A DNA stretch of 64,000 bases from Opisthorchis felineus (GCA_004794785.1 SJOL01004614.1:124001-188000), one strand, 5' to 3'. Shown: positions 11,881 through 25,810, numbered from the stretch's first letter. A program made the numbers and translations. The notes: generated from the letters alone by a model not told the origin.

Positions 11881-14800
11881 GAGAATAATGCAGTCGTTTT
11901 TAGAATATATTAGGTTTCTACCCCCACCAGGTTTAAAGACAGGACACATACAAACACAAAGGGGTACTAGGAAAACTGCTGAAAAATTGGCCAGCCGTTA
12001 TGCTCCAGATCGAGGAGTTTTGCGTGTTGCCGTTAGATGTAGTGTAAAGAGTAGAGGTATCATGGTCAGCTGGGACTTTTTGGCCGTGGCCGGTTCTGAC
12101 TCCGCTATTGTATCTAAATTAAACCAGGTGATACTTAGTTCGATAGTGCTGTGAAGGTTGGTCGCACCTGTTTGAAAGGACCCATGAATATCCATTCAGT
12201 TATTTTGAGGTACACACTGCTAGCCTTGAAGTAGATGACGGTTTTTGAAAACTTAATCACAGTGCGTTAACGTTAGGTTGTGGGCCTTAATTTTTCATCC
12301 TGCTGTGTGCCCCTTCAAAACACAATTCAAACACAGTATGGATGAGAAAAATTCATTGGACTAGGTCGAACGGTGCATCCACAACAGACGTTTGTGTATG
12401 TTCAGCTCTGTGTGACGCACAGATTATGGTATCTTGCTTTAAATGGAATAAACTTACAATTTTTGTTGCACCGTGAAAACCAAATCAGACAATGGTTCAT
12501 TGCTGGTAGCACTACTGTATCTGTTTTCAGGTGAAGGCTTACCTTTCTTGTACGGACGTTAACTACCGTGAGAGTAGAATTAGAACGGATCTTCTGATTT
12601 CAGGAATGAGATGGCCTTGGCTCTCCTCAGAGACAGAAAGCTGAGCAGAATACATATCCACCAAATTGTACCCTCAACTTCTCAATCGAAGGTTGAGAGA
12701 GTAGGTTTACGGAGTTCAAAACCAGGTAGATTGTGGTGATAGACCGGCGTCATCTACCAGGACTTCTGTATGATATCTGAGCTCAAAGTTAGTAAGTAGG
12801 TATCAAGTGTGGTTTGCCAGTTTACGGTATGGACCCGTAAGTCCTAGTCCATTTTCTGATCTTGTTCAGTCTCCCCGCCGGATTTTTTTTAGTTTGTATG
12901 AGTCTTCTGTGCAGTGTTGCTTGGGAAGAGAAAACACTTTGGCGCCCTGGACAATAGCACTTTATAACAGAGAACATTGCAACCTTTATTATCAGTTATT
13001 CAGATTAAATCGTGAAAAGGCTCTGAAAAGCTTGCTTAAAAGAAGTAGTAGTTAACCACGTATCCAGAAACGATCTCAAGATCGTTGTGCCAAGCCTAAG
13101 TTTGTTGCAGCTAGACCGGAATCTCTGCCGGTGACGCTGTCAGGTACTTCACTGAGTTCGGTCGTGCAACCTGGGAAATCCACTGAGAATTCAAGAAACA
13201 AAGTGGATTACAGCTGTTGGGATTTTTTATTTCACTAAATTTGACACCACGATGTACGGCATGACGCATCACCAGCTCGGTATAATATATTTTTGGGAAG
13301 AAAAGACAAAATTCACCTTGAGAAACACAAAACAAAGTAGTCACACTCCTTTCAAACTAGGTCGTCATGTACGAAGTCACATTTAGCTCTGGCGGGTGGT
13401 TGCCATTTGGACTGTTGCTAACGCTCAGTGCTTTTGTGAACACTCTTCCTATAAAGATGTATTTTTGGGGGGAGTATCTCGTTTATGTCAGACCTGTTTG
13501 GGTAAAACTGTTCCCACCCTGTCCCAATGTGATTTTCTTGAGCACTGCACACCAACAAGATATCACTATACTCATCACCAGTTCGACTGAGGAAGACGAA
13601 AATATATCATGAGGTCTACCTCAAATGGACACTATGAAAAACGGGATCTTTGTCTACAAAAATCGAAATAATCCGCCATCATAAATAAAATTCTCACTTA
13701 AATTTGCCCATTTCGCTTAGTCTGAATGTTGTGAGATGACCTTTTCATGTACTGGTTCATTATTTAAGGCCCTAATTTCATGGTAGTAAGCAATTTATAT
13801 GGCTGTCTCTGTCCAACATCCAGCAGTTGTTTTATACGTGGTTATTGATGCATGAGATGGTAGATAAATGGGTGGATTCGGGTGTGTTATAACGCAGATT
13901 TCTGAGGCAGTTCGTACCAAATTATCTGGCGCGTGGGATATGAAGCTGTTTGATGTGGTAACTATATGAATATGTCATGTGCCAGCCTATTGAATATGAT
14001 GGTTTCGAATGAAGTCTTATTCAATCGTCGTTATTTGTGAGAGATCTAGGGATTTGCTAATGGTTTTGGTTTACAGACGCATGCTCTGCAAACGCTGTAG
14101 CAAGTTGAATGAATCATTGATCGAGAACTCTCATAGCTTATATAGCAGAATTCCAGCTGTTTGTAAGGTCCTTTTTGCCTACTGACAGACGTGTGACAGG
14201 AGTGAATAGTGAAGACTACTGAAGCGGACCAATGGGGGAATAATTTAGTGGAGTTGCAGCAACCGACGTTTAATGCTCCTAGTCTGGACTAGTTCTCCGC
14301 TACCACAGTAGCGCAAGAAGTTTTGTTCCGCTCGATAAAGTTAGCGTATGCGAACGAATATGTGGAGTTCTTCAGATTTGTTTCACTAGTCGGTCGATAC
14401 GCCACCAGTGAAGTAACCTTTTATGGTGACCCATTTTCGCGTCCACACAAATGTTTCACTGAGTTGTTGATAAATTGTCGACATTAGGCATTTGATTCGC
14501 TTTTTTCAGTTGTTCCAAAAATGCAAGTTGGGACCAAGATTTTTAGAGGGCTTTTGTAAGCGAACATCCATTAGGTCCTACCGGATTCTTCTACATGCAA
14601 ACAATCACATACGGTCACTTAAAACCAAGGGTCTTGCCTCCGATTGACCTCTGCCCTTATGATACGGTCAGTCAGTTAGTGGTTACTCCATCATTTTTCT
14701 AGACTTCATTACTACAGTCCTAATGAAGAGTATACATAAGTAGTCCGAAAGTTACGTGAAAACGTCTCGAACCCATGCTGCTTTGAAAAGCTATCCCTAG

Positions 14801-15045
14801 TGATCATCCACGTTCCGGAAGTAGAAAAGATGCATTAAGTACCCTGCAGGGGCATTAACGAATAAGTACACAGAGACAGGAAATACAATGCAAGGAACAT
14901 GCCAAGTTTCCGAGGTAATCTCATATCCGGACAGGTTTATATTCCTTATAGACTATCTTCACTGGATGTCATCTGTATCACAACAGAACTTGTTTGAAGT
15001 ATCTACCACACTGGTCGATGCAGTCAGCGTTTGCTCTGAATCGTG
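11881..15045. other. non-coding stretch, nothing recognised
   Basis: No domain-bearing frame and no clear repeat was found, except a 16-base block at 12165-12180 shared with 62671-62686. Open frames stay below 100 codons. Confidence 0.5.
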
Positions 15046-15275
15046 TTTCATTTGACACAGCCCTCATAACCGAGAGATTCATTTGAGTTTTCCGTGAAAA
15101 AACAAGTTGATTTGCAAATTAGAGTATTTGTCGAATTTCGTGGAACTTGGGTTCAGTTAGAACATAAGGTTGACGTGGAATGCGCCCACCTGATGAGCCC
15201 CAAGAAAGGCAAAGCCGGTCGTGGGCTGTCGAAGCGTTTTCAGCGACCTTGTGAGTGGTCCCCTTTATTAAAATT
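15046..15275 (+). repeat. family-1 repeat with inactivated hammerhead
   Basis: The copy runs from the GAGAGATTCA block (about 15073) through the AGAACATAAGGTTGACG segment and the hammerhead at 15184-15226, and past the cleavage site to TTTTCAGC and GTGAGTGGT. Helix I GCCCAC/GTGGGC pairs fully and the core CTGATGA is intact. However, GAA has become AAA (G12 lost) and A15.1 is G, so cleavage should be abolished. The 77-residue frame across it is a by-product. Confidence 0.75.
15184..15226 (+). ncRNA. hammerhead ribozyme remnant (G12 lost)
   Basis: GCCCAC, CTGATGA, GCC...GGC, AAA (expected GAA), GCC/GGT, C17 at 15220, GTGGGC. Helix I is strengthened to a full Watson-Crick match, but the catalytic G12 is replaced, so it is predicted to be inactive. 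Confidence 0.7.
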
Positions 15276-18200
15276 CTACTTACTTCATGTAGACTCTGAT
15301 GCTCGTTTAAAGATTTTCGCAGATTGAAGCGAAAGTAGACAAATTACGCGGCGACTATCGATCCTCAAAGCTTAATGAATCTCCGAACTTAAAAACAAAT
15401 CAAAGTTTTCTCCGATTTACTTCCTTTCGTCACTCTGAACAAAGCGTTCTATTTTACCGACAGGTTGTGTGACGAAGAATAAATGAATGATGCAACATTT
15501 CCGTCCTCTTTGTCTGATACACCCCTAATACTAATGGCTGGTCAAACAAATTCAGAGTGAAGTTTGTGTGATTTGGGTACAATTTATCAGTGAAGTTGTT
15601 CAAAACAAATCATTAGAGACCACTACACGGACAAGTTGCACTTATCAGTCGTTTCGAACCGCGACAGCTGTCGGCCAGACAGACAGAACCAAACGACGAA
15701 ATCGGAATGGGACCCATGCAACTCTGTATGATTGACAGTTTATTCTAACTAGTGGGGACAGACAGAAAGCTTTTCTGGTTTACAACTTTGAACCGCTCTA
15801 AACATATGTTGCAGAGAACTGACAACACAAAACACGACATTTTCTCTAACAGCGTGATGACTTGTTCACTGAACGTCTACACTGCAATGGTAAATGACTT
15901 TCTATGAACAATTTTGCGGACCTGCTTGAAGGTCCAAGTAGATCCTGTAAGGACTTTTGCATAATCGCTCAGTCAAGTGTTGGCGATAAAGATGCCTCAG
16001 AAATCCGCACGAAAGACGCGAATGATATAACATGAGACTTACAGGATGGCGTCACTAAAAGGAACCATTTGGGCGTATATGCTTTTCATTCGATTGAGAA
16101 CCATGAGCAATTTGGACAGAAAATTTGGGTAGACCGTAAAAAAAAGTCAGGAATGGCACGATTATATAGGGAGTACAAATGACCACTTAAGCTGGAATTA
16201 GTGAGCCAGGAGTTACAAAATAGACACAAGACTGACAGACAATATTGGCCTGGCAACTGTTGCGAACTTCTTAATATTCTTCAACTATGTAGACGGCAAG
16301 AGTGCATCGGTCAGTGAAATACTTGCGTGCCATGGACAGTCATACGCGCAAGGTATTTTCCGCTTTCTTATTGGCAGCAAGATAATTTTAGTGTCAGTTG
16401 TTGACGAAAACATCCTAGATACAACAATAGACACAACTATACTGCACACAAGTTCTCAAATTGAGCCACTCTACGTGAAAATAAACAGGTTGTTATCGTG
16501 CAATAACTACCCGTGCAACTCGCCTCATCAGCGGCTCTAGATTGAGCTGTTTGTCAAAAGTCACCCCCGAGGTAAATTTTAATTACTAAGTGTCGCTTAC
16601 CGAAGAAGTACTGCACCAGCTGAGCCAATGAGCAAGTGTGGTGCAGGTTACACTTATTCACCTGATATTCAGCCCCGATTCACCGGGTCTGTGACTAACA
16701 GAGTAACACTTGGTTTTCCATCACCATCGGCTATACACGCTAGACTTGCACAGTAGGCCAGGTGCTGACATTGTCTGGATAACCAAAGACAATTTTAAAG
16801 CATTGGCCACCCTCTCAAAGCACGACCGCCCTGCCTTTCTAATCTGTATGTAGTTACACCGATACGGGAAATGTTTGCATCTAGAAAACTGGAAAACTTG
16901 CCTAGTGGCTGCAGGCGCAGCCATGGCTAATCATGCGTGGAGTTCAACTACATTAGTGTCGCGTGCAATAAACCTTCTTGGTAGTTAATTTTGTAGAGGT
17001 TTCTTTCGGTAAACCGGAGATTAGTGGCTCGCGTGCACCCCCGATGCATGCAAATTTGTTCATGCTACGATCTGCTCATATTCTCGCTCTAAACTTTACC
17101 TAGCACACTTCCATTTGCTATTCGTACATAAGAAACATCGACTAATTCGTCCAGCACGGTATACTTAGGGCGCTACTGCTCCCATGGAGGAGCTACAGCA
17201 AAATTAGACGGTAAGACGTTCTACATGATATACACTGGATATGTTGTAAGACTTGAATTATCCTACTATCTCACCGAGTCAACAGATAGACGAGTAAGTG
17301 ACTTGGGCATCGTCCATATCCTATGGTTTAGAAACCTGTTGGGCGCTGGCTTCATCTTATTCAGTCATTAACTTCAGAAATCAACGTCCAAAATCGAAGG
17401 ATAGAAGAATGTGCACATTAGATTTAACCACTTGGGGTTCCGTTAGCACGCGTTAACATACCTGACAACTCAGAACTCAAGTCATAAACCAGATCAGCGG
17501 CAGCAGACCTTAAATTCGGAATGTCTTCCCAGAGTTCAGACATTCCAGACAGGTATTTCAGATGACCAAGAAATTACAGTGAATGCTGGAAAAAATTGCA
17601 ATCCCTGATTGTTTCAGCGGTTACGTACTTGATTAAGGGGCTGTGCGTGGTTTTAGAAAAACTATCTTGCGAAATTATTGAAGACCACAGTCAGAATATT
17701 ACTATTTAACAACGTTTAGCGCAGCGTGGAACAAAACCCTAAATTGTAAAGTACACCAAAAATGGATTTTGTGCTTCGTCTGTGAATGGTAGTTTATCCA
17801 CTCAAGTATATCAAACTGGATGATTTATATTATGAGTGTTTGAAAAGAATCCATCTCATGTTTGCTTTCGCAATCTCTAGCCAATTTACCACTTTCTCCA
17901 TCTAGCTTACATTTTCTCTTTTTTTTGGATAAGAACTAATCATTCTCAAAAGAAGCACTTTGTTAGTTGGGGCGTAAACTTTGTAATCTTTAAGTGGAAT
18001 ACAGTTGTATGACACAGAAAACATCGGTGATTCGCTCAAACATGGGAACTGTCCACATCGAATGGTTCGGAAGTGCGATCCACCGTAGATTTCTTCCGAA
18101 GACTAACTCAGTTTCAGCGGGTCATTTCAGCTGCATTGCACGCTGGATTGCTTAAAGAGAGGTTAACTGTGAAATTTCATTACTTTTGGGATACTACGAA

Positions 18201-19700
18201 AACTCAAATAAATTTATTTACGGTAGAAATGCTTTTCGTGCGAATTGCAATACAGGTCCAACTAACGCTCTCAACTGGTTACTAAGTGAGATATCTTCAG
18301 GTCAAGTTTTAACTAGCGCAGTTTCGGTACGAAACAAAGAAAGACATAAGACTGTAAGCAGTTTTACTCAGACAGGGATAGCCTCAGACTACCTGGAAAA
18401 ATGAAAGCAAAAATACGGCTTAAAATAATTCCCTCACTCGGAAATCGAAAGTCACCATGCATGAATGAGTACAGTCCAATCGTAAAAAACCAAAAGAATG
18501 TGAGATAACGCCTCAACGTTTCGACACCCACAAGAATATTGAACTGCAACGTTGAATTTGAAAGAATGGTTTAGCACTGCCACATGGAAGATCAACTACG
18601 TGGCGACAACTTTTATCATCATACGTCTATTTGATATCTTGTATACGTGCTGTTTCTTATCATTCAGTGGGATCTCAGTTGAGCAAGCATATTTTAAACA
18701 TTCGTTGTCTTCGATTTCCAACCAAAATGTGAATTACAGCTAGTATGATTAAATTTTGCGTGCATATGCCACTTGCGGACAAACTGTGGTAACTGATGAG
18801 TTTAAGCTAAAAATAAGTGATAAAAACTGTATTTATCCTTAATGAATCTGGGTGAAGCTTACTGTCTATGCAAGGCGTTGACACATCTCGAGACTGAACA
18901 CATGTAATAAATATGATGCTGGATTATGCCGTTCAGAGGAAGCTAATGGTTTAATTTCATCTTGTGTTAGGCGCGAATGTGCCACAAGGAATTCCTAAAA
19001 TGCCACACACAACTATCAAAGCAGATCCATCCTCCTGAGCCTTGCCTTCTACCCACCAGGAAAAAATCTTAGGCGGGAACAACACTGGGCTAAAAAGAAA
19101 ACTAACACCCAAAAGTAAAAAGGCGCTACGATACCGAAAGCACGTTTCTAAGCGTTTAACACAAGTCGGGTACAATTTGCAAATATACGCAATAAATAAG
19201 GCATACCAAACTATCCTCTCGCTTAATATTTTGTTTAAGACTAACGAAGCCCTTGGATGGTGTTTAAAAACTTGTTAAGTTTGATGGCGTTCCATGTCAC
19301 TTTTTAATTACCAGAAATAATAGAAATATTTTTAGCCCATTTTCTATTGCATCTGAACAAGTCTACAGTTTTCTGGAGGCCCATTAAATTTTCAAATCTA
19401 GTTCTCGCTTTCGATTATAACTGGTCTCAAATTCTCTCCACTCACCACTGAAGAGTGGCAAAGTGACTAATTCTTTTGTCTGTATGAAATCGGGTATCGG
19501 CTGATTAGCCAAAAAATCACCAAATATTTCCATGACGACGAAGAAGATAAAATCATTCCTTGAATTGTAACTGCAGAATGACCAGGTAGTCATTCTTACG
19601 ACTTTTACTTGAAGCAGAACCACTCGCTCGCAACTGACTCCACGGGTAAAAACAACGTCAGTTTTAAATCAATTGGAAAGTATTTGGGACCGATTAGGAA
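15276..19700. other. non-coding stretch, nothing recognised
   Basis: No supported gene, RNA or repeat. One perfect A-box-like 12-mer on the minus strand at 16616-16627 has no B box at tRNA spacing and was not called. Open frames stay at or below 72 codons. Confidence 0.5.
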
Positions 19701-19772
19701 GGCATCGTTTCAGAGAGGTTTGGTAAGCAACTAATCCCCCGATTGTTTAACAAACCTCTCTGAAATTATGTC
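19701..19772. ncRNA. near-perfect 72-nt hairpin, candidate microRNA precursor
   Basis: Arm 19708-19730 pairs with 19743-19765 over 23 positions with one mismatch (19723/19750) and one wobble. A further seven positions (19701-19707 with 19766-19772) add five pairs or wobbles around one C/T mismatch. The loop is 12 bases (19731-19742). Stem length, single mismatches and total size are those of an animal pre-miRNA, and a 15-bp uninterrupted block is unlikely by chance. The strand cannot be decided because the inverse also folds. A foldback transposon remnant is the alternative. Neither arm matches a microRNA I recognise. Confidence 0.5.
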
Positions 19773-20619
19773 AGTTTATTTAATAATCTCCATAGTCAAC
19801 ACAATCCATATCTAACCAGGTGCACGTTGCGCATACAGCAATACCACCACATAAGTTGATTTTACAGAAGTCTGTGTTATAGTAAAGACCACATTTTTGT
19901 CCGGAAGGTCAAGGAACAACAACAGGTGGTTGTGCAACAAATGAATTTTTAGCTGTATACTGTTCATTTCATCGTGTTTTCTGATAGGTTTTCCCGAATA
20001 TTTCCGTTTACTTAAATCTTGTAATGGTACCCTTCGTTATTCCGGCTGCAATTATTCTGAATTCTACTTATCTGCTTGAGTGTGCTTGGATGTCATTTTC
20101 TATGCGTTTATCCTGCACAGTGCGAAGCAGTATAGCGGCCGTTCACCTGCTATGGACATTTTGGGTTATTTGCATTCCAATCCGGCCATAAATCTGGTTT
20201 TGTCTAAGCCAGAACCGCGAAAAATCCATCATTTAATGACATTTCTGGGGGTCTTGGCAATTGATTGTCATTATTGTCGTTTTTTGTTCCAATATGAAAA
20301 AGTGAGGCCGTAGAGGCTGCAGTTTTGCCTTCCTGTTGCGGGTAAAAAGCATCACTGTTGACTAAATACACGGGTTTGCAAATCACACTTTTATGAGAAA
20401 GAGATATGGCTAGATCTCTTGTATATGCTATTCTTCGACTGAATGTTGTGCTGCATTAAGGCCGCCCTATGCTTCAACTGGCACAATATTCAATATATCG
20501 AGCTATATTTCTTGACAAACAGTACACTGTACTTGGCTGATGACTCTATGAGGGCCCACTATCAGCCTTGTTCTTCTTCTTGCGGCATACGAGGTTGGCC
20601 TAGTTCCTGAGGAAAATTT
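19773..20619. other. non-coding stretch, nothing recognised
   Basis: Only short chance frames occur. A 7-bp inverted repeat around 20537-20570 (GGCTGAT/ATCAGCC) is too small to call. Confidence 0.5.
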
Positions 20620-20727
20620 AGCGTTCAGGAGAAGCCGCTGGAATCGAGACTATCCGATAAGCCCCAAATTAGCAAAACTGGTATCGGAGTGCCGAAGATT
20701 CTTCAGCAAACTTATAAATGCTGTCCT
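20620..20727 (+). repeat. family-1 repeat, strongly diverged
   Basis: Homology is clear from about 20650: the ribozyme region (CGATAAGCCCCAAATTAGC), then ACTGGTA, TGCCGAAGA, TTCTTCAGCAA and CTTATAAATGCTG, all in the order of the intact copy. The core CTGATGA has become CCGATAA, GAA has become AAA, and C17 is A, so the ribozyme is dead. This is the oldest-looking copy in the window. Confidence 0.6.
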
Positions 20728-22119
20728 CTGTCAAGAAGAGACCAGAACAACTTTATAGATGCGAAAAATATATTTTCACTTCATGCATGTAATATATTTA
20801 TAATATGGTGATTTGACGGAATTGGGGATAAAAATTTTGATGCAGTTTGTTTACAGTGCTCAGTTCTAAATGACCTAATGCAATTTTTCTTGTACTGTTG
20901 AATTAGTAAAAACTTTTCTCCATTCAGATTTGGATGCGACAACCAGTTGAAAGAAGATTCCATACACCATGTAAGAATGTCAATCTTGGTCGTTTGCTAT
21001 CCGCTTCCAAACCACCTCCTGAAGTCTCAAGACTGCATCAGATTTGCAATAGCCAGTGTGTCACTGCTAGCTTTAGACATCAAATTTTCGCAGCTTGTTT
21101 CGAATGAGGTGAAATATATCATTTTTCTCTTGGCTGAGAGTAATATTGAAGCATTAGGACAGTCACAGACAATGTGATCAAGTGAACGAATAGGACACTG
21201 GATTTAGTGAAAGAAGAGTTTGAGGTGAATATTCGCACAGTTTCGACAAGAAAACACGGTTTTTGTTTTAAAGTCAGTACATATCAAATGGTCAAAGTAG
21301 GGACAAGGAGAGAAACAAACAACTAAGAGTGGTTTCTAGAATAAAAACGCGGTAATGCAGGTAACTGTGTCAATGAAACGCAAGTTTCATCTAACTGGAT
21401 CCTGAAATGTGGCCCAGGGATTCGCTTGACGGTTGGGTCGATCGATTCGTGTCATATGACGTGGGCAGACCCCGAGTTGGTACGAATCTTTTTTGACAAC
21501 CTAGTACCGGATTTCTCAATCGTATTCCAACTACTTCGGCTGCAGTCAAATAATGTCGTAGGATCAATACTGGCAACCTATTAAGTGCCCGATAGATGGC
21601 ATGAAAAGTCTGGTTTGGATCCATTGCTTGACCAGTGCCAGTAATGCATCGCGCAATCGGGCTTTTGGCTGATCCATTGGACCTAGTGATGTTCTAGCAA
21701 GAGCGATGCTCAGATATTTTCTCAATAAGTCACCGTATCGTGCGCCCAACATATTCATCCGAACAACGGCAGAAGAAGTACACAATCTTTTTCTGGGTGA
21801 GGGCTGACATTGTTTCTTTGAGGTTTACGATGAGCAAAATGTTGGCTGTAAACCAAGAAGTACGCCATACGGATTGGAACAAGCAGCGAATAATTGTGTC
21901 TGCCGACAAACTTTCTTTATCAAAAGGCCTCAGTTAGTTTGGCTATTTTGTAATGGTCATAAAAGGTGGTTAAATAAGACGTTCAAACCTATTCTTGGCC
22001 GGAAATCTCCCCAAACAACCGTCAAACCATAGTTAAAAACACTACAGAAAGGCCTCCGTTTCAGAAACGCGCAGAAGCGATTAAAATTAGCGGATGTAAC
22101 ACCCCGCATTGAGCCACAC
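20728..22119. other. non-coding stretch, nothing recognised
   Basis: Two overlapping minus-strand frames of 73-77 codons at 21391-21785 lack any domain. No repeats recognised. Confidence 0.45.
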
Positions 22120-23260
22120 CTAAAAAACCACTTCCCACGTTGGCTAACGGAGCAGGATGTGGGATTACAAATCTTTTGAAGGATTATTGGATGCGCTCAG
22201 ACGCCTAAAAAGCGATAAGGCAATTCACATTACAGAGGGTGGCAAAGAAATATTGCAGTCGTACTGGATCTTAAGGACTAAGAAAGCAAGGTGGCCGAAG
22301 TTCTAGCCACAGGACCATACACGCCAAGCGTATCAAGTTGGCACTGAACAAAATAAAACTGTGGGTTTCCCATTACCCTCGTAGCATTAAACCTAATCTG
22401 GGACAATAGTGGATTTGCCTAGCACCAAAATCTAACAACTGGGCCAGATTTCATGGACAAAGAAAAATACAAAACAAGACACTCTGCTACATTCGATTGC
22501 GGATTATATTGGTCACACCAACTACAAGTTGCCCAATCCTCTCAAGATTGAATCCACTTTGCACGATTTTGTGCAGACAGCAATCCCACTACTTCCTGAT
22601 AACGATGTGACATGCCTGGTTTGATGTTTCGCTTTACACCAGTATTCCCACTGCTGATAGCTTGCAACACATACGGCAATTTCAGGAGGATGATACTATG
22701 TTGAATAGCTCTGTGTACAGCTCCTAAATGCTCCTTGTGCAAGAAATTATACAAGCCTTAAATTTGTGCTTACGTTCTACATTATTCATGTTCAAAGATC
22801 AGATGTACCAACGGTGGAATTGTCATGCATTATTGCAGTCAAACCATTCTTTGCACAGCTTTTATCTCAAGCTTTGAGCAGTTTTGGCAACCTCTTGAGA
22901 GTGTGTGGGGTACGGTAAATTGCACACTCACTCACCAGGCAAATAAGAACTGCAGCGATACTTTTGTCTGAAAGAGAAAAAACACTGAGAAACAGTGTGC
23001 ATCCGTGAGCTTTCACTGAATACGCTGCAGCCCCTCAAACCAGACACATCCTCCAGAAAGCTGGAACGGTGCATATCCGGTAACGACGACACACACCTGG
23101 AAGCATCCGTTGAGTTCACTCCAGCTACAATAGCCGCACCACCTTCAATTTAAGCAGCACACTACAGGGAAGATTGATCTGCCTAGTCCTAGTGACGACT
23201 GTCTACTCTGTCTACAGGACTGATTGTACAGACTGTGACTGTTCACAATGACCAAACAAG
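22120..23260 (+). pseudogene. Penelope-like element remnant (reverse transcriptase to nuclease linker), copy 2
   Basis: Successive frames on the + strand carry the PLE motif series. LLDALRRLKSDKAIHIT is encoded from about 22175, then LDLKD.ESKVAEVLATGPYTP (about 22265-22325) and RFHGQRKI near 22450 (family form RFHGQPKIHK). Next come YIGHTNYKLPNPLK, STLHDFVQ, and palm motif A as FDVSLYTSIPTADSL (about 22620-22665). A FMFKDQMYQR-like block follows near 22790. Catalytic motif C is decayed to NCSDTFV near 22950 (normally YVDDTFV). CTDCDCS near 23228-23248 matches the cysteine-rich linker before the GIY-YIG nuclease, but the nuclease itself was not recognised. Many frameshifts and stops make it a fossil. 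Its wording differs from copy 1, so at least two PLE lineages are represented. Confidence 0.78.
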
Positions 23261-25810
23261 CAGGCAATTGAAGGTTGGAAGCAATGAACATAAACCACCC
23301 TGTTTGGACATTCCAGGAAGCGTGAGCGAATTAAACGAACTGGAGCGTAATTCAGCAATCATACTCCATATGTAAACTGATGACCATCGCGTAAACACTG
23401 GTAACGTGCACATACTGCAGCAAGTTCTCGAAGGGTATGCACAGAAGTGCTTTGCTGAACCAGTGGCTGTTCGCATGACACCCTCGTACCGTAACGGGTT
23501 TGATAGCGTTTTCTGCCATTTGGTCCGGCCTAATTCATCGTTAAAATGCAACTCAGGCACGGCAGATCGCAGGTGATAAGGCAGTTCAGCCAATATGTCA
23601 GGTGTCAAACATGCGCAATGTAACGCGCACACTCGCACGCAGGCGGAAGGACACGTATCACATGTACAACAATCACAGCCCACGACAGTAAATTGACTAG
23701 AATTTGGCTAACCACATTGGTAACGTTTTAATGTCAGTCACTTGTTTTCTCTGAAGGCCGCCCTCGGCGGCAGAAGCGTCGGACGGTTCCTTTCAATATT
23801 TCCGCTGTGTAGTAACAAACGTTTTATCTATAAACCAACAACCCACAGCCCCTAAACGTTTTCAACTGCCTTGAACTCAATTCCCAGATTACCTACCACA
23901 GGGTAGAACGTCAATTTGAACAAATGGTGGCGATAAGGAAACCGAGGAAAAATCGCACAGATGCTGCCTTATCTTATCGAAGCGTAAATACGCATGCATG
24001 GGTTATCAAATAAAGCAATATCGAAATATCCAATAGAACTGCAGTTGTTAACTGCTTCAAGATTAAGAGCAGTATTCTGAACAAATCAAACATAAACTGA
24101 TAATGCAAACTACGTGAGTGATGGGGAAGTATGAACACATGCATTCAAGTTGATTTAAGGTAAGGAGGACAATTTGGAGTGTTTGTTCTCAAGCTCGGGA
24201 TTATCAGGATATAAGAAGCCGAGTCATCTTAGCATGTATACACTTTTAGCCAGTTGATTGTAGGAGAAACGCGATGCTTATATATATATGGGGGTCATCA
24301 GAATAGTAGCTTGGATAAAGTTGAAGTTTGCCCGTTTAAGTGATAAACTGAGTCGGGCCACTAAGTTTGTAATGCAAGATGTTGACGATACTATGGTTAA
24401 TGTCGTGTTCAGAAAAAGGCTGAGTAAGCCACTGTGTCACATATAGAGTTGTTTGAGTGAATCAATAATTTGTCCACTGGCATTTCACTCCAGCCCCAAA
24501 GCAATAGAATGCATGGCGGGCTTGCAAAGTGAAGCAAGCAGTGCAGGTGTTGACGTTCAAGTACACGGTTGCAGATGGTTGGGAGTTTGGTAGAATACTC
24601 ATTCACATCATTGTCGTTTGAAGGGTCCTCCGCCTGTCCTGACGAATCATTCTGATGAGTCCACACCAAAGGGGGAATCAATGGACTGAATTTTCGCTGC
24701 GGCTTATGAGTAGTGCTGCGCCAGAATTTAAACCCCAGGTATCTGACATACGAAGAAAGCACTTGACATGCAGAAGCTGGACCTACCTGAATTATCGCAT
24801 CTGAACGGGCAAAATTGTTGACACGTGAGCGAAATGCTTAGTTTGCCAAGAACCTCTAATGGAGACACGGTAACCGACACTTTCATGTCGATTCCATGAT
24901 CAGGCTATCAAGCCTTGTAATTAAGGTAGCTCCATGGGTTACATTTAATAGAGACTAACCGGATTAATAGAGCTAGGGCAGGTTGACTGGCACTCACCTG
25001 AAAGTGGTTCAGATGGAAACATGCGGTGTTAGTCTCCACCTTAGACTTAAATGGGTTAAAAGAGTAATATTTGTTCAAGAATTTAAAGAACCTCACCTAC
25101 AAGTAATACTTACGCAGGCAGATTCCAGAGATAAAGCTCGCTAACATTTAGGGTGTATGACGATATGGTAGACAACAGAAAGAGTTCAAGGGGTAGCTAA
25201 AACTGAGATGACATCCTGGGAGCAACTATACTAGTTCCTCCACAGCAACGCTTGTGCTGAACCTGCTGCCATACGACTGCCATCTATTGTATGGAATTTT
25301 GTAATCTAGGTTACGAATAAAAGAACAGTTTAAATTCGAAACATCGAAAGCCTTAGGTGTGAATGAACATCTCACATCGCCGCACAATTCATTGTTGAAA
25401 TCATATGTAAGTTCCCATTGAATACAAGGCTGAATAAAATTGGTACGAACAAGTAATGCTGGTACAAACTAATGAAACAAATTGAAAAAAGGTCAGTGGT
25501 GGTTTCAATAGATACAAGCAGTGAAGCTATCCGTATCTATCCTATATGACATGGTCCCATCTTATGGTGAATAGACCCTGAAGGCTAAACCCAGGATGCT
25601 AAATTCGAGTGTGCTTAAACTGACAAATTTTAGAAGACATTCGAAAATTGTAGAGAAGTAGGCAATGAACACTAATAAAACCTGACGGGAAAATATGTCA
25701 AGACAAGTTCAAAATTATATCAAAGCTGCTTAATACCAAGCATCGATAGAGTTAAACATCTGGTGCCGAGCTACTTTAGGAAAAGAAGTCAACAAAGGAA
25801 GCCTTACACG
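23261..25810. other. non-coding stretch, possibly PLE tail at its left end
   Basis: The left few hundred bases may be the decayed 3' part of the PLE at 22120-23260, but no motif is clear. The 146-codon minus-strand frame at 23243-23683 is antisense to that region and has no domain. A 117-codon minus frame at 24409-24762 is also unrecognised. A short TA run lies near 24281. Confidence 0.4.

Noticed and set aside
16616..16627. Perfect A-box-like 12-mer on the minus strand
   Set aside because: No B box at tRNA or SINE spacing downstream.
23660..23680. 12-base match to the family-1 sequence around the ribozyme cut (GTCGTGGGCTGT, minus strand)
   Set aside because: No similarity extends to either side.
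23243..23683. 146-codon cysteine-rich minus frame
   Set aside because: It is antisense to the decayed Penelope-like element on the plus strand and has no domain of its own.
24645..24680. CTGATGAG with downstream GAA
   Set aside because: Helix II arms do not pair next to the core and helix I is absent.
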